Assembly (NCBI GenBank): GCA_903825445.1
Contig: CAIKAS010000200.1
Location: forward strand, 1-64,000
DNA: 64,000 nt
Direction of reading: 5' to 3'
Source: an uncultured Acidobacteriia bacterium
GTDB lineage: Bacteria > Acidobacteriota > Terriglobia > Bryobacterales > Bryobacteraceae
Positions 8,649-18,382 of this stretch are shown piece by piece. Numbering within the stretch: position 1 is the stretch's first letter; each line of letters begins with the position of its first letter. The position numbers and the translations under genes were made by a program. A model generated the notes under the pieces. The model searched no databases. It saw only the letters and a list, made by a program, of their open reading frames with translations, and was not told the origin of the DNA.

Positions 8649-10025
8649 TTAGGCCGCGCATTCGAAAACGCGCAATTTTGAGACCAGGGTACTGCGTTTG
8701 AGGCGAAGCAGGTCCGCGGCCAAACTCTTGTTGCCCTTTGCTCTCTCAAGTGCCTGATCGAGAAGGGTTTTTTCGAAATTGCTCACAGTCCGGGCGAAAT
8801 CGATCCCTTGGGTGGGGATGGATACCGGCTGGGCCACAGGCCTGATGCCGGCTGGCCTTGGAGTGGCCGAGGAAAGGGGAAAATCGCCCGGGATCAGGAA
8901 CTCCCGGTCCCCCGAAATCACAACTGCTCGCTCCACTGCATTTTCGAGTTGCCTTACGTTGCCGGGCCAATCGTAACATGCGAGTGCTTCGAGTGTTTCG
9001 TTGTATATTTGCTTCACGGGAATCCCTTCCATGCGGCATACTTTGTCGACAAAGTGGCGAGCCAGGAGGGCGATATCGTCGGGCCGTTCGCGCAGCGCGG
9101 CAATCTGAAGAGGCACTACGTTGAGGCGATAGTAGAGGTCTTCACGGAACTGTTTACTCTTAACGCGTTCCAGCAGGTCCAGGTTGGAGGCAGCGATGAC
9201 GCGCACGTTCACCTTAATCGTCCGGGAAGTACCGAGGCGCTGCACTTCGCGCTCCTGAAGCACACGAAGAAGCTTGGCCTGAAGTTCGAACGGCATGTCG
9301 CCGATCTCATCGAGAAACAGAGTTCCGCCGTCGGCTTCTTCGAAACGACCAGCCCGGTCGTTCACGGCGCCGGTGAAAGCGCCTCGGGAATGGCCGAACA
9401 GTTCAGCCTCGAGAAGATGTTCCGGGATTGCACTGCAATTCAGCGCCACCCACGGTTTGCGGGCGCGGTCGCTGGCCATGTGAATGGCGCGGGCCACCAT
9501 CTCTTTGCCGGTCCCGGTTTCACCTGTGATGAGGACAGTACACCGGCGGCCAGCCACAAGTTTTACCATCCGGGCGACATCCTGCATCGCAGGGCTTTGA
9601 CCGACAAGCCTGCGGCGCCATTCATCCACATCCATGTGGGAGGCAGCGCGGCGTGAACGAACCTCGTCCGCGGCATTGTCCAGCAACTCCGCTAGCTGAA
9701 ATTCGTCCATGGCAGCGTCCACAACCGAATAAGCGCCGGTGCGCGCAACGCGTAACGCGTCGGATACCGCGCTTGAAAGGAGGCGGAAAATGACCAGTAC
9801 GCCGGCGTTCGATTGCGTGATGGAATCCAGAAACTCGGAAGGGTCCAGATCGCCATTCGGCAATTCCGCGACGATGATGTCACACTGATGCGACTCTGTC
9901 AGGCAGATCGCGTCCGGAGCGAATCCGATGGTGTGGTAGTCCAGTCCGCTCAGGGCGGCGGCCTTGCGCACGATCTCGCCGTGAGATTCTGACCCGAGAG
10001 AGATGACTTGTATAGAGTGGCTCAT
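8649..10025 (-). CDS. Sigma-54-dependent activator with pseudo-receiver (FlrC/FleQ-like)
   Basis: A 458-residue regulator if the ATG at 10025 is used (a longer form from 10100 would overlap the upstream kinase gene). Residues 1-120 look like a receiver domain without the acidic pocket, and with Glu where the phosphoacceptor Asp should be (CDIIVAEL). The AAA+ domain has Walker A GETGTGKE, the sigma-54 contact loop GAFTGA, and Walker [13 protein letters not shown]. The C-terminus is a Fis-type HTH ([20 protein letters not shown]). This architecture fits a flagellar master or class-III activator. It lies directly after a hybrid kinase gene. Local sigma-54-like sites upstream of flgM and fliM are plausible targets, by inference. 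Confidence 0.9.
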   Translation of the reverse strand: MSHSIQVISLGSESHGEIVRKAAALSGLDYHTIGFAPDAICLTESHQCDIIVAELPNGDLDPSEFLDSITQSNAGVLVIFRLLSSAVSDALRVARTGAYSVVDAAMDEFQLAELLDNAADEVRSRRAASHMDVDEWRRRLVGQSPAMQDVARMVKLVAGRRCTVLITGETGTGKEMVARAIHMASDRARKPWVALNCSAIPEHLLEAELFGHSRGAFTGAVNDRAGRFEEADGGTLFLDEIGDMPFELQAKLLRVLQEREVQRLGTSRTIKVNVRVIAASNLDLLERVKSKQFREDLYYRLNVVPLQIAALRERPDDIALLARHFVDKVCRMEGIPVKQIYNETLEALACYDWPGNVRQLENAVERAVVISGDREFLIPGDFPLSSATPRPAGIRPVAQPVSIPTQGIDFARTVSNFEKTLLDQALERAKGNKSLAADLLRLKRSTLVSKLRVFECAA

Positions 10026-10056
10026 TTTAGTAGTTTTTAGTCCTGTTCGCTGTTGA

Positions 10057-12852
10057 TTATTGTTTTCGAAGAGTTGTACGGATCGCCGACAAAAGAACAT
10101 CGGGCTGGATCGGCTTCGTGAGAGTTACACATGTGCCCGCGACATTAGCTGCACCCGAAGGCACCTGGTCGCGTGCGCCTGAAATTGCTATAACGTTCAG
10201 ATCGGGCCGGGTTCGGCGGAGCTTCCGAAAGGCTTCCTCTTCTGGTGTGACCAGATCCGTAATTACAAGATTGACCTTACCGGAATTCGCCAGCGTGAGC
10301 ATCTGGCTGCCGCTCAGGGCCTCGAGAACGTCGTAGCCAACAGTGGCGAGCAAATGGCGGATCATGGCACGAACTCCGTCCTCACCGATTGCCAAAAGAA
10401 TCAGAGGGGCGGACGGTGGCGGTCCCAATACCGCTCTCACGGCCGCCGCAAGATCATAGGGTTCGAAAGGCTTTTGAAGAAACACGGCATCAGCATCGAC
10501 CTCATTACGAAGCGCTGCGACGTTGTCGGTGTACCCCGACATAAAGAGAACCTTCGTCGCCGGGCTAATAGTGCGAAACTGCCTGGAGAGCTCGCGGCCA
10601 GACATTCCGGGCATGACCACGTCGGTGAGCAGAAGATCAACCGGCGTCTCCTGGTTCTCACACATACTCAGCGCGGCGACGCCGTTTTCCGCGGTGAGGA
10701 TACGGTACCCGGCACCTGAAAGTACGGTCACCGCGAATTTTCGAACCGCTTCCTGATCTTCAACAACCAAAATCGTTTCGTTGCCGCGAAGGCCGTCAAC
10801 CACGACGGACTCTTCTTCCGCCGCGGGTTGGGTCGCGTCAACACGGGGAAGGTAGACCTTGACTGTGGTTCCCTTTCCGAGTTCGCTATAGACCCAGACC
10901 CAACCACCGCATTGTTCGGCGATACCGTACACAGTGGCCATCCCGAGCCCAGTACCCCGGCCCTGTTCCTTAGTGGTAAAAAATGGTTCGAAGATGTGTC
11001 TCCGGGTTGCTTCGTCCATACCAATTCCCGTATCGCTGACAGCCAGCAATACGTAGGGACCGGGCACAATACTCTGCCGGCCTTCCACAACCCGCGCCTG
11101 AAAGTCGACGTTGGCAGTTTCGAGCGTGAGGCTGCCACCATCGGGCATGGCGTCGCGCGCATTGACGGCGAGATTCAGAAGGATCTGGCTGAGTTGGCCC
11201 GGATCAACCTTCACGTTGCCGAGATCGGGGTCGAGCACTGAAGTAAGCGTAATGTTCTCCCCGATCAAACGCCGGAGCATTCGTTCCGTGTCGCGGACGA
11301 TGGAGTTCAGATCAAGAAGACGCGGCTGGACCAACTGTTTGCGGCTAAACGCCAATAACTGTTGCGTCAGGATGGACGCTTTTTCACCGGCTTTTCTGAT
11401 CTCCTCCAGACCAGCACGAGTACGCGCATCAGTTTCAGGTCCACGAAGCAACATGGTGCTGTAGCCGTTGATAACGGTCAGTAGGTTATTGAAGTCGTGA
11501 GCGACGCCACCGGCCAATCGCCCAACACAATCAAGCTTTTGCGCTGTATAAAAGCGTTCCTCCAGCCCCTTATACGCTGTGATATCCTGAACCGTGCCTA
11601 TCAGGCGGAGCGGATTTCCGGCGTTGTCAGCTTCCAGCTCAGCGCGTTCGCGAACATAACGGTAACTCCCGTCGGGGCGGAGAATTCGGAAATCGATGCT
11701 GTAAGTTTCGCCCGTCAGGAAAATATCTCTTAGAGCGACCTCGACTTTCTCCTTATCCTCATGGTGAACGCAGTCCAAAAACTGTTGCCGGGAAGGAACG
11801 AAGTTATCTCGCGAAACACCGTAGATTCGATAGACCTCGTCGGACCACTCAACATTTCCGGTCACGCAGTCCCGTTCCCAATTGCCGAGCGCTGCCATCT
11901 TTTGCGCTCTTCCCAGGCTCTCTTCGCTTTTCTTCAACGCCAACTCAGCGCGCCGCCGGTCTGTAATATCGCGGGCGACAACCAACATGACTCGTTTGCC
12001 CTCAATTTCCGTGGGGAATGACCGGATCTCGATGCTGACGCGCTTTCCGTCCTTGCGGAGGACGGTGAACTCCTGGGGCTCGACGAACTCTCCGGCGGCG
12101 CTTCGCGCCATGCGGTTGATGGCCTGCGGAAGTTCCTCATCCGGAATCAAGCCCAATGTCAGGAGGTTTTTTCCGATTAATTCATGACGGGAGTAACCGG
12201 TTAATCTTTCCGAGGCGCGATTTCCGTCGAGAATGAGGCCTGTGAGGTCGTTCAGAAAGTACGTGTCAGGCGCAAACTCAAAGATGGTCTTGAGTCGCGA
12301 CTCGCTGGCTCGCAGAGCCTTCTCTGCTTTTTCGCGCTCCAGTTCGGCGAAGGTGCGTTGAGTTACATCACGGGCCACGGCAAGAATGTGGCGTTCGCCG
12401 TTCAGGTCAATCAAGCGGGCCGAAAACCAGTAAGTCCGAAGCTGACCACTGCCCGAGAAGTGCAGCTTTGTCTCGAGGTTCTGGACCGCCCCCGTCTCCA
12501 ACAGATTCGAAATGAGGCGGATTCGTTCCTCTTCGTCGCAGAAGCCAAAGTCCACAACGGTTCGACCAATCATCTGTGCTCTGGTGCGACCTGTCAGTTC
12601 GAGCAGCGCATCATTCACGTCCACCAACACGTCCACCGATGCCCCAGCGCTAAGCTTGCTGATGCTGGCCGGGTCCGGAATGGCGCGAAATATAGTCTGA
12701 AACATTTCGTCGCTACCCGTCCAAAGGGGTCGATTCAGCGCCGAGTTAGATAATTCCTGAGTGGAGGGAGTCAAGGTGGACCGTGTAAGTGGTGCGGATT
12801 CTCGTCGCTGTCGTTTTAATTCCGCTAGCGTTAATAGCAAGCACAGAACCAA
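10057..12852 (-). CDS. Multi-PAS hybrid sensor histidine kinase with two receiver domains
   Basis: Up to 931 residues, but the only upstream start at 12852 is a TTG; the first in-frame ATG is near 12708, so the N-terminus is uncertain. No membrane segment is convincing. Three PAS modules occupy about residues 50-420. The kinase core follows with H-box RLAGGVAHDFNNLL, N-box QILLNLAVNARDAMPDGG, G-boxes VSDTGIGMD and GTGLGMATVYGI. A canonical receiver (ILVVEDQEAVR, LLLTDVVMPGMSG) comes next. A second receiver at the end keeps an Asp (LVITDLVTP) but has lost most of the acidic pocket. It is upstream of a sigma-54 activator on the same strand with about 30 bp between them, suggesting a signalling pair. 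Confidence 0.9.
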   Translation of the reverse strand: MVLCLLLTLAELKRQRRESAPLTRSTLTPSTQELSNSALNRPLWTGSDEMFQTIFRAIPDPASISKLSAGASVDVLVDVNDALLELTGRTRAQMIGRTVVDFGFCDEEERIRLISNLLETGAVQNLETKLHFSGSGQLRTYWFSARLIDLNGERHILAVARDVTQRTFAELEREKAEKALRASESRLKTIFEFAPDTYFLNDLTGLILDGNRASERLTGYSRHELIGKNLLTLGLIPDEELPQAINRMARSAAGEFVEPQEFTVLRKDGKRVSIEIRSFPTEIEGKRVMLVVARDITDRRRAELALKKSEESLGRAQKMAALGNWERDCVTGNVEWSDEVYRIYGVSRDNFVPSRQQFLDCVHHEDKEKVEVALRDIFLTGETYSIDFRILRPDGSYRYVRERAELEADNAGNPLRLIGTVQDITAYKGLEERFYTAQKLDCVGRLAGGVAHDFNNLLTVINGYSTMLLRGPETDARTRAGLEEIRKAGEKASILTQQLLAFSRKQLVQPRLLDLNSIVRDTERMLRRLIGENITLTSVLDPDLGNVKVDPGQLSQILLNLAVNARDAMPDGGSLTLETANVDFQARVVEGRQSIVPGPYVLLAVSDTGIGMDEATRRHIFEPFFTTKEQGRGTGLGMATVYGIAEQCGGWVWVYSELGKGTTVKVYLPRVDATQPAAEEESVVVDGLRGNETILVVEDQEAVRKFAVTVLSGAGYRILTAENGVAALSMCENQETPVDLLLTDVVMPGMSGRELSRQFRTISPATKVLFMSGYTDNVAALRNEVDADAVFLQKPFEPYDLAAAVRAVLGPPPSAPLILLAIGEDGVRAMIRHLLATVGYDVLEALSGSQMLTLANSGKVNLVITDLVTPEEEAFRKLRRTRPDLNVIAISGARDQVPSGAANVAGTCVTLTKPIQPDVLLSAIRTTLRKQ

Positions 12853-12995
12853 ATCAAGGATTGCTAAGAAACGTTTATTCTAAAAGAGTTTTAATTAAAT
12901 CGGAGTGACTTGCGCCCCGAGATATTTCGTGGGCTACGACTGGTCGTGGGTTAGTACTATATCTCGTGGCTTCGTGGGATAAGGGCGGCGATAGT

Positions 12996-15011
12996 TTACG
13001 CAGAGGCGGCGCGGGGGCGTTGGATGCTGAGCTTCTTCATTCGGCTTCGGAGCGTGTTGGGATGGAGCCCCAAGACCCTGGCCGCTCCCTTTTCGCCCTC
13101 GATAACCCAACGGGTTGTCTTTAGAACGCTAACTATGTGCCTACGATCAATTTCGTGCAGGTGATGGGCGCCGGCGGTCGCGGAGGTTACGTCCTCAACC
13201 ACGCTTGACACTACAGAGGTAGAAGTTTGGACCGCAGGGCGACTTACGGGAGAACGGAGGACATCTTTGCCCAGTTTGAGAACCGGACCGGTGGACAATA
13301 CAACCGCTCGCGCGAGAATATTTTGTAATTCACGAATATTACCGGGCCAATCGTATTGGACAAGGCGCGCGAGAGATTCATCGGCTACCGACTCGATATT
13401 ACGTCCGAACTGCCGGTTGTAATTTCCGATGATGTACGAAACAAGCCCCGGTATATCGCTCCGCCGTTCTCGCAAGGGCGGGATTTCGATAGGGACAACA
13501 TTTAACCGAAAGAAAAGGTCAGCGCGAAACCGCCCTTCCTTCACCTCATCTTCGAGCCTTCGATTTGTGGCGGTAATGAGGCGGACATTAACGCGAACCG
13601 TCCTGTTGCTGCCGACCGGCTCGAACTCTTGTTCCTGCAGGACACGCAGCAGTTTGACCTGCGTATCCATAGGCAACTCACCCACTTCATCGAGGAACAG
13701 AGTCCCTCCGTCGGCAAATTCGAAGCGCCCGATACGGCGATCTACCGCCCCGGTGAACGCTCCTTTAACGTGGCCAAATAACTCACTTTCCACGAGGCCT
13801 GCAGAGATTGCTGCACAATTGACCTTGACCAGCGGCTTGTTCTTCCGAAGACTGACGGAATGGAGAGCGCGCGCCACCAGTTCTTTGCCTGTACCCGACT
13901 CGCCGGTGATCAAAACCGTAGCATCAGTAGGACCAACGCGACGGATTTTGTCGACAACTGCCAAAAACGCCGGACTTATACCGATCATTTCCTCGAAATT
14001 ATGCTCAGATTTGATCTCATCTATAAGGTAGGCATTCTCCCGCTCGAGTCTTGCTTTGAGACTGGCGATTTGCTCGTAAGACAACATGTTATCGAGCGCC
14101 AGAGATACCTGAAAACAGATCCTCTCGAAGAACGCGGTCTGAGAGATGTCGAACACTTCGGGGCCACGGCTGGTGAGGGCGAAAACTCCAAATGTCTCAC
14201 CTTGAGTTCCCAGCGGTCCCGCGACGTACGAGCGAATGCCGCGCCGGAACATTTTTTCTTCGCCGGGCAGCAATCGATCGGGATCCAGCTCATTACGCTG
14301 CAGCAGCGACTGGTTGCGAAGCACCCAGCCGACTGGCTCATTAGGAAACGCGGATTCATCGCCGTCGGGACTCGAAATATTATGTATCGCACCGTCCTCC
14401 AGCATCGTTTGATCGAGGGTCCCCGATTCGGAATTACGAAGAACGATTACGATCCCATCGCAAGGCAAAGTGCGCTGAACCGCCTGAAAAATAGCGTCAA
14501 AAAGGGACTGACGATCGAGTTTCGCCATCACCGCATTGTTAATATCGAGCAGCGCAGACCGATGCCTCAGGGTTTGTTCGCGCTCAGAGCTGAGGGCCGC
14601 AAGTTCCCTCTCGATCCGGCGACGCTCCTTCCTGTCGGCAGCATCGCGGAGTTCCCTCTGCACGGCCGGTATCAGCCGAGCCAGATTCTGCTTCGAGACA
14701 TAGTCTGCGGCCCCTGCCTTCATCAGATCGACCGCCCGTTCTTCCCCGATCATAGCGGAGACGATGATGAAGGGAATCCCAAGTCCGGATTCCTTCAGGA
14801 CTTGTAAGGCCTGGGTGGCGTTGAACTGGGGCAGCGAATGGTCGGAAATTATCACATCCCACAAACGGGACGAGAGAGCCTGGCGCATTTCGTCGGCCGT
14901 CTGTGCGCGTTCGACATGGGGAGTAAAGCCAGCGAGTCTGAATTCGCGGACGATGAGATCGAAATCCCTTCCGGAATCCTCGATGATCAAAATACTCGGT
15001 TGCCCGCTCAT
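12996..15011 (-). CDS. Receiver-GAF-sigma-54 AAA+-Fis response regulator
   Basis: A 671-residue NtrC-type regulator with an intact receiver (ILIIEDSGRDFD, phosphoacceptor Asp in DVIISDHSLP, Lys in DYVSKQNL), a linker helix, a GAF-like domain (about 150-310) and a sigma-54 AAA+ domain with GESGTGKE, GAFTGA and [12 protein letters not shown]. The C-terminus has a Fis-type HTH (GAARVLGLHPNTLRSRMKKL). Its ATG overlaps the stop of the kinase upstream by four bases (ATGA), which strongly suggests that the kinase is its cognate partner. Unlike the other activator in this window, its receiver looks phosphorylatable. The GAF domain adds a possible second input. Confidence 0.92.
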   Translation of the reverse strand: MSGQPSILIIEDSGRDFDLIVREFRLAGFTPHVERAQTADEMRQALSSRLWDVIISDHSLPQFNATQALQVLKESGLGIPFIIVSAMIGEERAVDLMKAGAADYVSKQNLARLIPAVQRELRDAADRKERRRIERELAALSSEREQTLRHRSALLDINNAVMAKLDRQSLFDAIFQAVQRTLPCDGIVIVLRNSESGTLDQTMLEDGAIHNISSPDGDESAFPNEPVGWVLRNQSLLQRNELDPDRLLPGEEKMFRRGIRSYVAGPLGTQGETFGVFALTSRGPEVFDISQTAFFERICFQVSLALDNMLSYEQIASLKARLERENAYLIDEIKSEHNFEEMIGISPAFLAVVDKIRRVGPTDATVLITGESGTGKELVARALHSVSLRKNKPLVKVNCAAISAGLVESELFGHVKGAFTGAVDRRIGRFEFADGGTLFLDEVGELPMDTQVKLLRVLQEQEFEPVGSNRTVRVNVRLITATNRRLEDEVKEGRFRADLFFRLNVVPIEIPPLRERRSDIPGLVSYIIGNYNRQFGRNIESVADESLARLVQYDWPGNIRELQNILARAVVLSTGPVLKLGKDVLRSPVSRPAVQTSTSVVSSVVEDVTSATAGAHHLHEIDRRHIVSVLKTTRWVIEGEKGAARVLGLHPNTLRSRMKKLSIQRPRAASA

Positions 15012-16234
15012 GAGATTGAGTTACCACCCAGAGTGAAAAATATCGTGGCGCCTGCATCCACAGCCCCTTCCGCCCACACCCGGCCACCATGCCTGTGAAT
15101 AACACGCCGAACGGTGGCGAGTCCGATTCCTGGACCTTCAAATTCATGCGGGGGGTGAAGGCGCTGGAACGCGCCAAACAGCTTGCCAGCATACTTCATA
15201 TCGAAGCCTGCGCCATTGTCGCGAACAAAATAGACGGTTCCATTGGATTGTGTTGACACGCTGCCAACTTCGATATTCGCCACCTTCCGTTTGCCGGTGA
15301 ACTTCCAGGCATTACCCAACAGATTGTTCATCACGGTCCGCAGCAATAGTTCATCTCCGCAGACTTCAAGGCGGTCCGCGACACGAAATTCCACAACCCG
15401 CTGTGGATCCCCCGTCATCAGGGAGGCGCCTGCCTCGCGCGCTATCTCGCTTAGGTTCAGATTGCTTCTGTGTAAACCAGCGCGAGAGACGCGCGACAAT
15501 TCCAACAGCGATCGGGTCAGAGTATCGAGTTGACCGGCATCATTCCGGATGTGGCTTAACCACTGTTTCCCTGTCTCGTCGAGGTGATCAGCGTAGTCCT
15601 CCGAGATGATTCGACTACACGCGGCGATGCCCTGTACGGCCGCGCGAAGATCGTGCGCTACCGAATAAGAGAAGGCCTCCAGTTCCGCATTGACCGCGTC
15701 CAGTTGAGCCGAGTATTCACTGCAACGCACCTCGCAGGCGCGCAAAGCTGTTATGGCCTTTCTTCTTTCCAACTCCGAGGCAGCGCGGACGGAGAAAATT
15801 TCAAGTGTGGCTTTAACGGTTTGCGGATCGCGAATCGGTTCCCGGGCAGCTACCTTTATTAGACCCAGAACACAGCCGTCAGTTCCGTAAATCGGCGCAC
15901 CGGCGAACGACCGGGCCTGAAGCCCCGCAAGTTCGGAATCGAGGGGAAATGACTGCCGCACATCGTCCAGATACAGAGAGATGCCCTGACTGATGACCAG
16001 AGCGGACGGCGTGTTGGCGAGGGCGCAGTCAATGGATATAGACTCTCGACCGTCGATGAAGGCTCCAAGGGATTTCAGCTCGCCGCGATCCTCCGGCCGG
16101 CGTTCACAGACACTGACAAGATCGACTCTAAGGATATCCGCGAGATTCCTTGCGAGGTGGGCAAAGAAATGCCCCTCGTCCGTTACGGAGACGGACTCGG
16201 CAATTCCGGCGATCAGTTCTGGTGTGACCAGCAT
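15008..16234 (-). CDS. GAF-domain sensor histidine kinase
   Basis: A 408-residue soluble kinase. Residues about 1-155 form a GAF-like domain; the rest is a phytochrome-type HisKA core with H-box SYSVAHDLRAAVQGI (the usual Pro after HDLRA is Ala), N-box NNLLGNAWKFTGKR, and G-boxes RDNGAGFDMKY and GPGIGLATVRRVIHRHGG. No membrane segments are seen. The stop overlaps the start of the sigma-54 response regulator by four bases, making a two-gene two-component operon. The 190 bp upstream (16235-16423) is partly AT-rich and may hold its promoter, but no clear box was recognised. Confidence 0.9.
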   Translation of the reverse strand: MLVTPELIAGIAESVSVTDEGHFFAHLARNLADILRVDLVSVCERRPEDRGELKSLGAFIDGRESISIDCALANTPSALVISQGISLYLDDVRQSFPLDSELAGLQARSFAGAPIYGTDGCVLGLIKVAAREPIRDPQTVKATLEIFSVRAASELERRKAITALRACEVRCSEYSAQLDAVNAELEAFSYSVAHDLRAAVQGIAACSRIISEDYADHLDETGKQWLSHIRNDAGQLDTLTRSLLELSRVSRAGLHRSNLNLSEIAREAGASLMTGDPQRVVEFRVADRLEVCGDELLLRTVMNNLLGNAWKFTGKRKVANIEVGSVSTQSNGTVYFVRDNGAGFDMKYAGKLFGAFQRLHPPHEFEGPGIGLATVRRVIHRHGGRVWAEGAVDAGATIFFTLGGNSIS

Positions 16235-16423
16235 CGAGAGCTCGCGACCGGAGCTGGAACTCTCAGTTCCACAAATCCCCTAACTAAAGAAGAGCATAAC
16301 ACCGGCGCGAATTCCAAGGTTGCTAACGATGGTTATATTTGCCGCCCTTTTTAATCCAGAACCCACTTAAATAATTTTCAGGTTTGAGACCGTGGGGACG
16401 TTACGGGGATATGCCCGCGTTTA

Positions 16424-17833
16424 TCATCCCAACACTGCGACGCACTGCCGCATCGACTCCGCCTGGGCGTTTAGTTGTTCGGCTGCAGCCGCGCTTTCCT
16501 GGGAACTGGCTGCAGTCTGCTGAGTTACCTGAGTCATTTGTGCGAGTGCCGCGGATACCTGGCGCACGCCGTCCGCCTGTCGACCGCTGGTCTCGCTGAT
16601 CTCCTGGATCAGCACGCGCACCTTCGTTGCGTCCCCGGTGATTGACCGGATGGTTCCGGCGAGCCGGCCGAGTTTAAGATTGCCTTCCCCGGTTCGGGCT
16701 ATCGATTCCTCTATGAGCCCCGCTGTATCACGTGCGGCATTGGAACTTCGGGCCGCGAGGTTGCGGACCTCGTCCGCAACCACCGCAAACCCCATTCCGG
16801 CCTCACCAGCGCGGGCCGCTTCCACCGCGGCATTCAGGGCAAGAATATTGGTCTGAAATGCAATTTCTTCAATAGCTTTTAGAATGCCCTTGATTTTGTG
16901 GCTTGAGGTGTCGATTTGGTGCATGGAAGTTTCCATTGCGCTAAGGTCGGAGTTCGCTTCCACGATTTTCTCCTCAACCAGGTTCATGAGCTGCGCGGAG
17001 CTCTTAGTATTTTCCGCATTCTGTCGCGTCACCGAGGCCATTTCCCGACCGGCTGCGGAGGTCTCTTCGATGGAGGCAGCCTGTTCCGAACTGCCCTGCG
17101 CCAGGGACTGGCTGGCGGAGGCGACCTGTCCGGCGGCCGAGGCTATCTGATCCGTACCGAGGAGCAATTCCTGTACAGTTGCGCGGAACGTCTTATCAAT
17201 TTTGTTTACCGAAATGAAGGCCTGTAAGCCAGTTGCGACGAACGATATAGCCAGAACAATCCAAATCACGAGGCGTTCGGTGGCGAGAGAGGATGCCTCT
17301 TCTGTTGCCGAAGCACGGGCCTGACTCGCAAGCAGTTCCACGATTTTATCTATCAGATCCGTCGGCGCACGATCTTGCCCCTTGACCATGGCATCTGCAA
17401 CGGCCGGCGCGGCGCCCTTCGACGTTACGAACGTACTGAGCGCTGTTTCATAAGAACGACTCATCGCATTGTGAGCCCGAAGGAAATCATCCACCATGTT
17501 TCGGACCTGAGAATTTGTGACGGAGCTTCTAAGCGCTGCGCCCTGATCCTGTACATCTCTGGCCCGGGCGTGGAAGGCATCCGAATACTTCTGAAGTGCA
17601 TCCGGATCGGAGCCACGGAGCAAAGTATCCTTCCATTCCTGGACTTGCTTCTTGAACGTGACCTGCATAACGCGGGCCGCCGCCTGTTGGGCGACATCGA
17701 CCCTGAGAATTTTCTGGTATGCGTCGTCAGCGGCCTTCAAACGAAGTACCTGGACGATGGAGGCCCCCGCGCCGGCGAGCCACGCAATGGCGACGACCAA
17801 AATGATTTTTTGCGTGAGTGTTAGTTTGTTCAC
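16424..17833 (-). CDS. Methyl-accepting chemotaxis protein (first of three), HAMP not evident
   Basis: A 469-residue receptor from a GTG at 17833; the GTG is chosen because AGGACG stands eight bases upstream and it gives the typical start (V/M)[13 protein letters not shown]1 is about residues 9-29 and TM2 about 188-208, with a helical four-helix-bundle-type periplasmic domain between. The cytoplasmic part follows TM2 almost directly; no HAMP domain is recognisable. The signalling tip [20 protein letters not shown] and [18 protein letters not shown] are intact. A sigma-28-like promoter (GAAA-N15-ACCGATAT) lies just upstream. It follows the PilZ gene on the same strand. Confidence 0.93.
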   Translation of the reverse strand: MNKLTLTQKIILVVAIAWLAGAGASIVQVLRLKAADDAYQKILRVDVAQQAAARVMQVTFKKQVQEWKDTLLRGSDPDALQKYSDAFHARARDVQDQGAALRSSVTNSQVRNMVDDFLRAHNAMSRSYETALSTFVTSKGAAPAVADAMVKGQDRAPTDLIDKIVELLASQARASATEEASSLATERLVIWIVLAISFVATGLQAFISVNKIDKTFRATVQELLLGTDQIASAAGQVASASQSLAQGSSEQAASIEETSAAGREMASVTRQNAENTKSSAQLMNLVEEKIVEANSDLSAMETSMHQIDTSSHKIKGILKAIEEIAFQTNILALNAAVEAARAGEAGMGFAVVADEVRNLAARSSNAARDTAGLIEESIARTGEGNLKLGRLAGTIRSITGDATKVRVLIQEISETSGRQADGVRQVSAALAQMTQVTQQTAASSQESAAAAEQLNAQAESMRQCVAVLG

Positions 17834-17854
17834 AATCGGTTCCGTCCTGCTCAA

Positions 17855-17883
17855 CCATATCGGTTAACCGAATTGTAATTTTC
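17855..17883 (-). promoter_or_regulatory. Sigma-28-like promoter of the first chemoreceptor gene
   Basis: The minus strand reads GAAA, 15 bases, ACCGATAT, then GGTTGA. Spacing and -10 match sigma-28 (TAAA-N15-GCCGATAA) and the -35 is the same as at flagellin. The 13-mer CCGATATGGTTGA also occurs before fliS. A perfect palindrome CGGTTAACCG (17861-17870) overlaps the -10. Confidence 0.5.
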
Positions 17884-17890
17884 GGCGTAA

Positions 17891-18289
17891 TCAGGCAACC
17901 GGTCCGGTCGTTGTCCTGGACCCGTAATCGAACTGCGAAAGGTCCAAGACGTGTTCAGGCGTAAGCAAACCTTCCGGCACGGGTTCGTCGAACTGTAGTC
18001 CCACAAAGAAGCCGGTGGACACGCGAGAGCAGCTTCGAACCGTCGCGGCGATCTCCAACTGACCGGCGAAGATGCGCACGGAGTCGCCCTCGCCGAAAGA
18101 AGCCGACATAAACAAGTTTGCGCCAAAACCTGAAAAGTCTTCCAGAACGGCTATCTCTGCCTCATGCGCGCCCCGTCTGTTGTTCCACAGGACAGCAACC
18201 AACTCGGAGCAGAGCAGACGGTTATGTTTGCGTCTCTCACTGTTAGCGCGGTCCTTCGATCCGCTATTTTGACTGTTTTCGTTACTCAT
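17891..18289 (-). CDS. PilZ-domain protein, predicted cyclic-di-GMP receptor
   Basis: A 132-residue protein with both PilZ signatures: the RxxxR motif (RRKHNRL) near residue 20 and DxSxxG as DFSGFGANLF near residue 50. The remaining beta-barrel strands are evident (GDSVRIFAG, FFVGLQFDEPVPEG). PilZ proteins bind cyclic-di-GMP and often act on flagellar motors or receptors. It is divergent from fliS and precedes a chemoreceptor gene on the same strand by about 57 bp. The GGDEF-EAL enzyme of this region is a plausible source or sink of its ligand. The start follows TAAGAG, and the element CGTCCGATGAG lies just upstream. Confidence 0.87.
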   Translation of the reverse strand: MSNENSQNSGSKDRANSERRKHNRLLCSELVAVLWNNRRGAHEAEIAVLEDFSGFGANLFMSASFGEGDSVRIFAGQLEIAATVRSCSRVSTGFFVGLQFDEPVPEGLLTPEHVLDLSQFDYGSRTTTGPVA

Positions 18290-18298
18290 CTCTTACAA

Positions 18299-18309
18299 CT
18301 CATCGGACG
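18299..18309 (-). promoter_or_regulatory. CGTCCGATGAG element upstream of the PilZ gene
   Basis: This 11-mer on the minus strand is identical to one upstream of the GGDEF-EAL gene (8628-8638) and resembles a sigma-28 -10 box. It ends about nine bases before the PilZ start codon. No good -35 box is visible. Shared occurrence before two cyclic-di-GMP genes is the main reason to list it. Confidence 0.25.
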
Positions 18310-18360
18310 CTGTACGCCAAATCGGGATTTAAGGATAGGGCGCCGAAACCGCGCTATTCG

Positions 18361-18370
18361 TCCGATATGG
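18361..18370 (+). promoter_or_regulatory. Sigma-28-like -10 element before fliS
   Basis: TCCGATATGG lies 13 bases before the fliS start. The best -35 (GAAA at 18345-18348) is only 12 bases away, shorter than the normal 15. The following GTTGA is shared with the first chemoreceptor promoter, giving a 13-base identity. Confidence 0.35.
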
Positions 18371-18382
18371 TTGAACGAAGCT

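Noticed and set aside
8808-9656. 282-codon frame on the plus strand
   Set aside because: Antisense to the sigma-54 AAA+ domain, which has all expected motifs.
14584-15192. 202-codon minus-strand frame spanning the kinase/regulator junction
   Set aside because: It is a frame-shifted shadow of the GAF kinase and sigma-54 regulator, both of which have intact domains.
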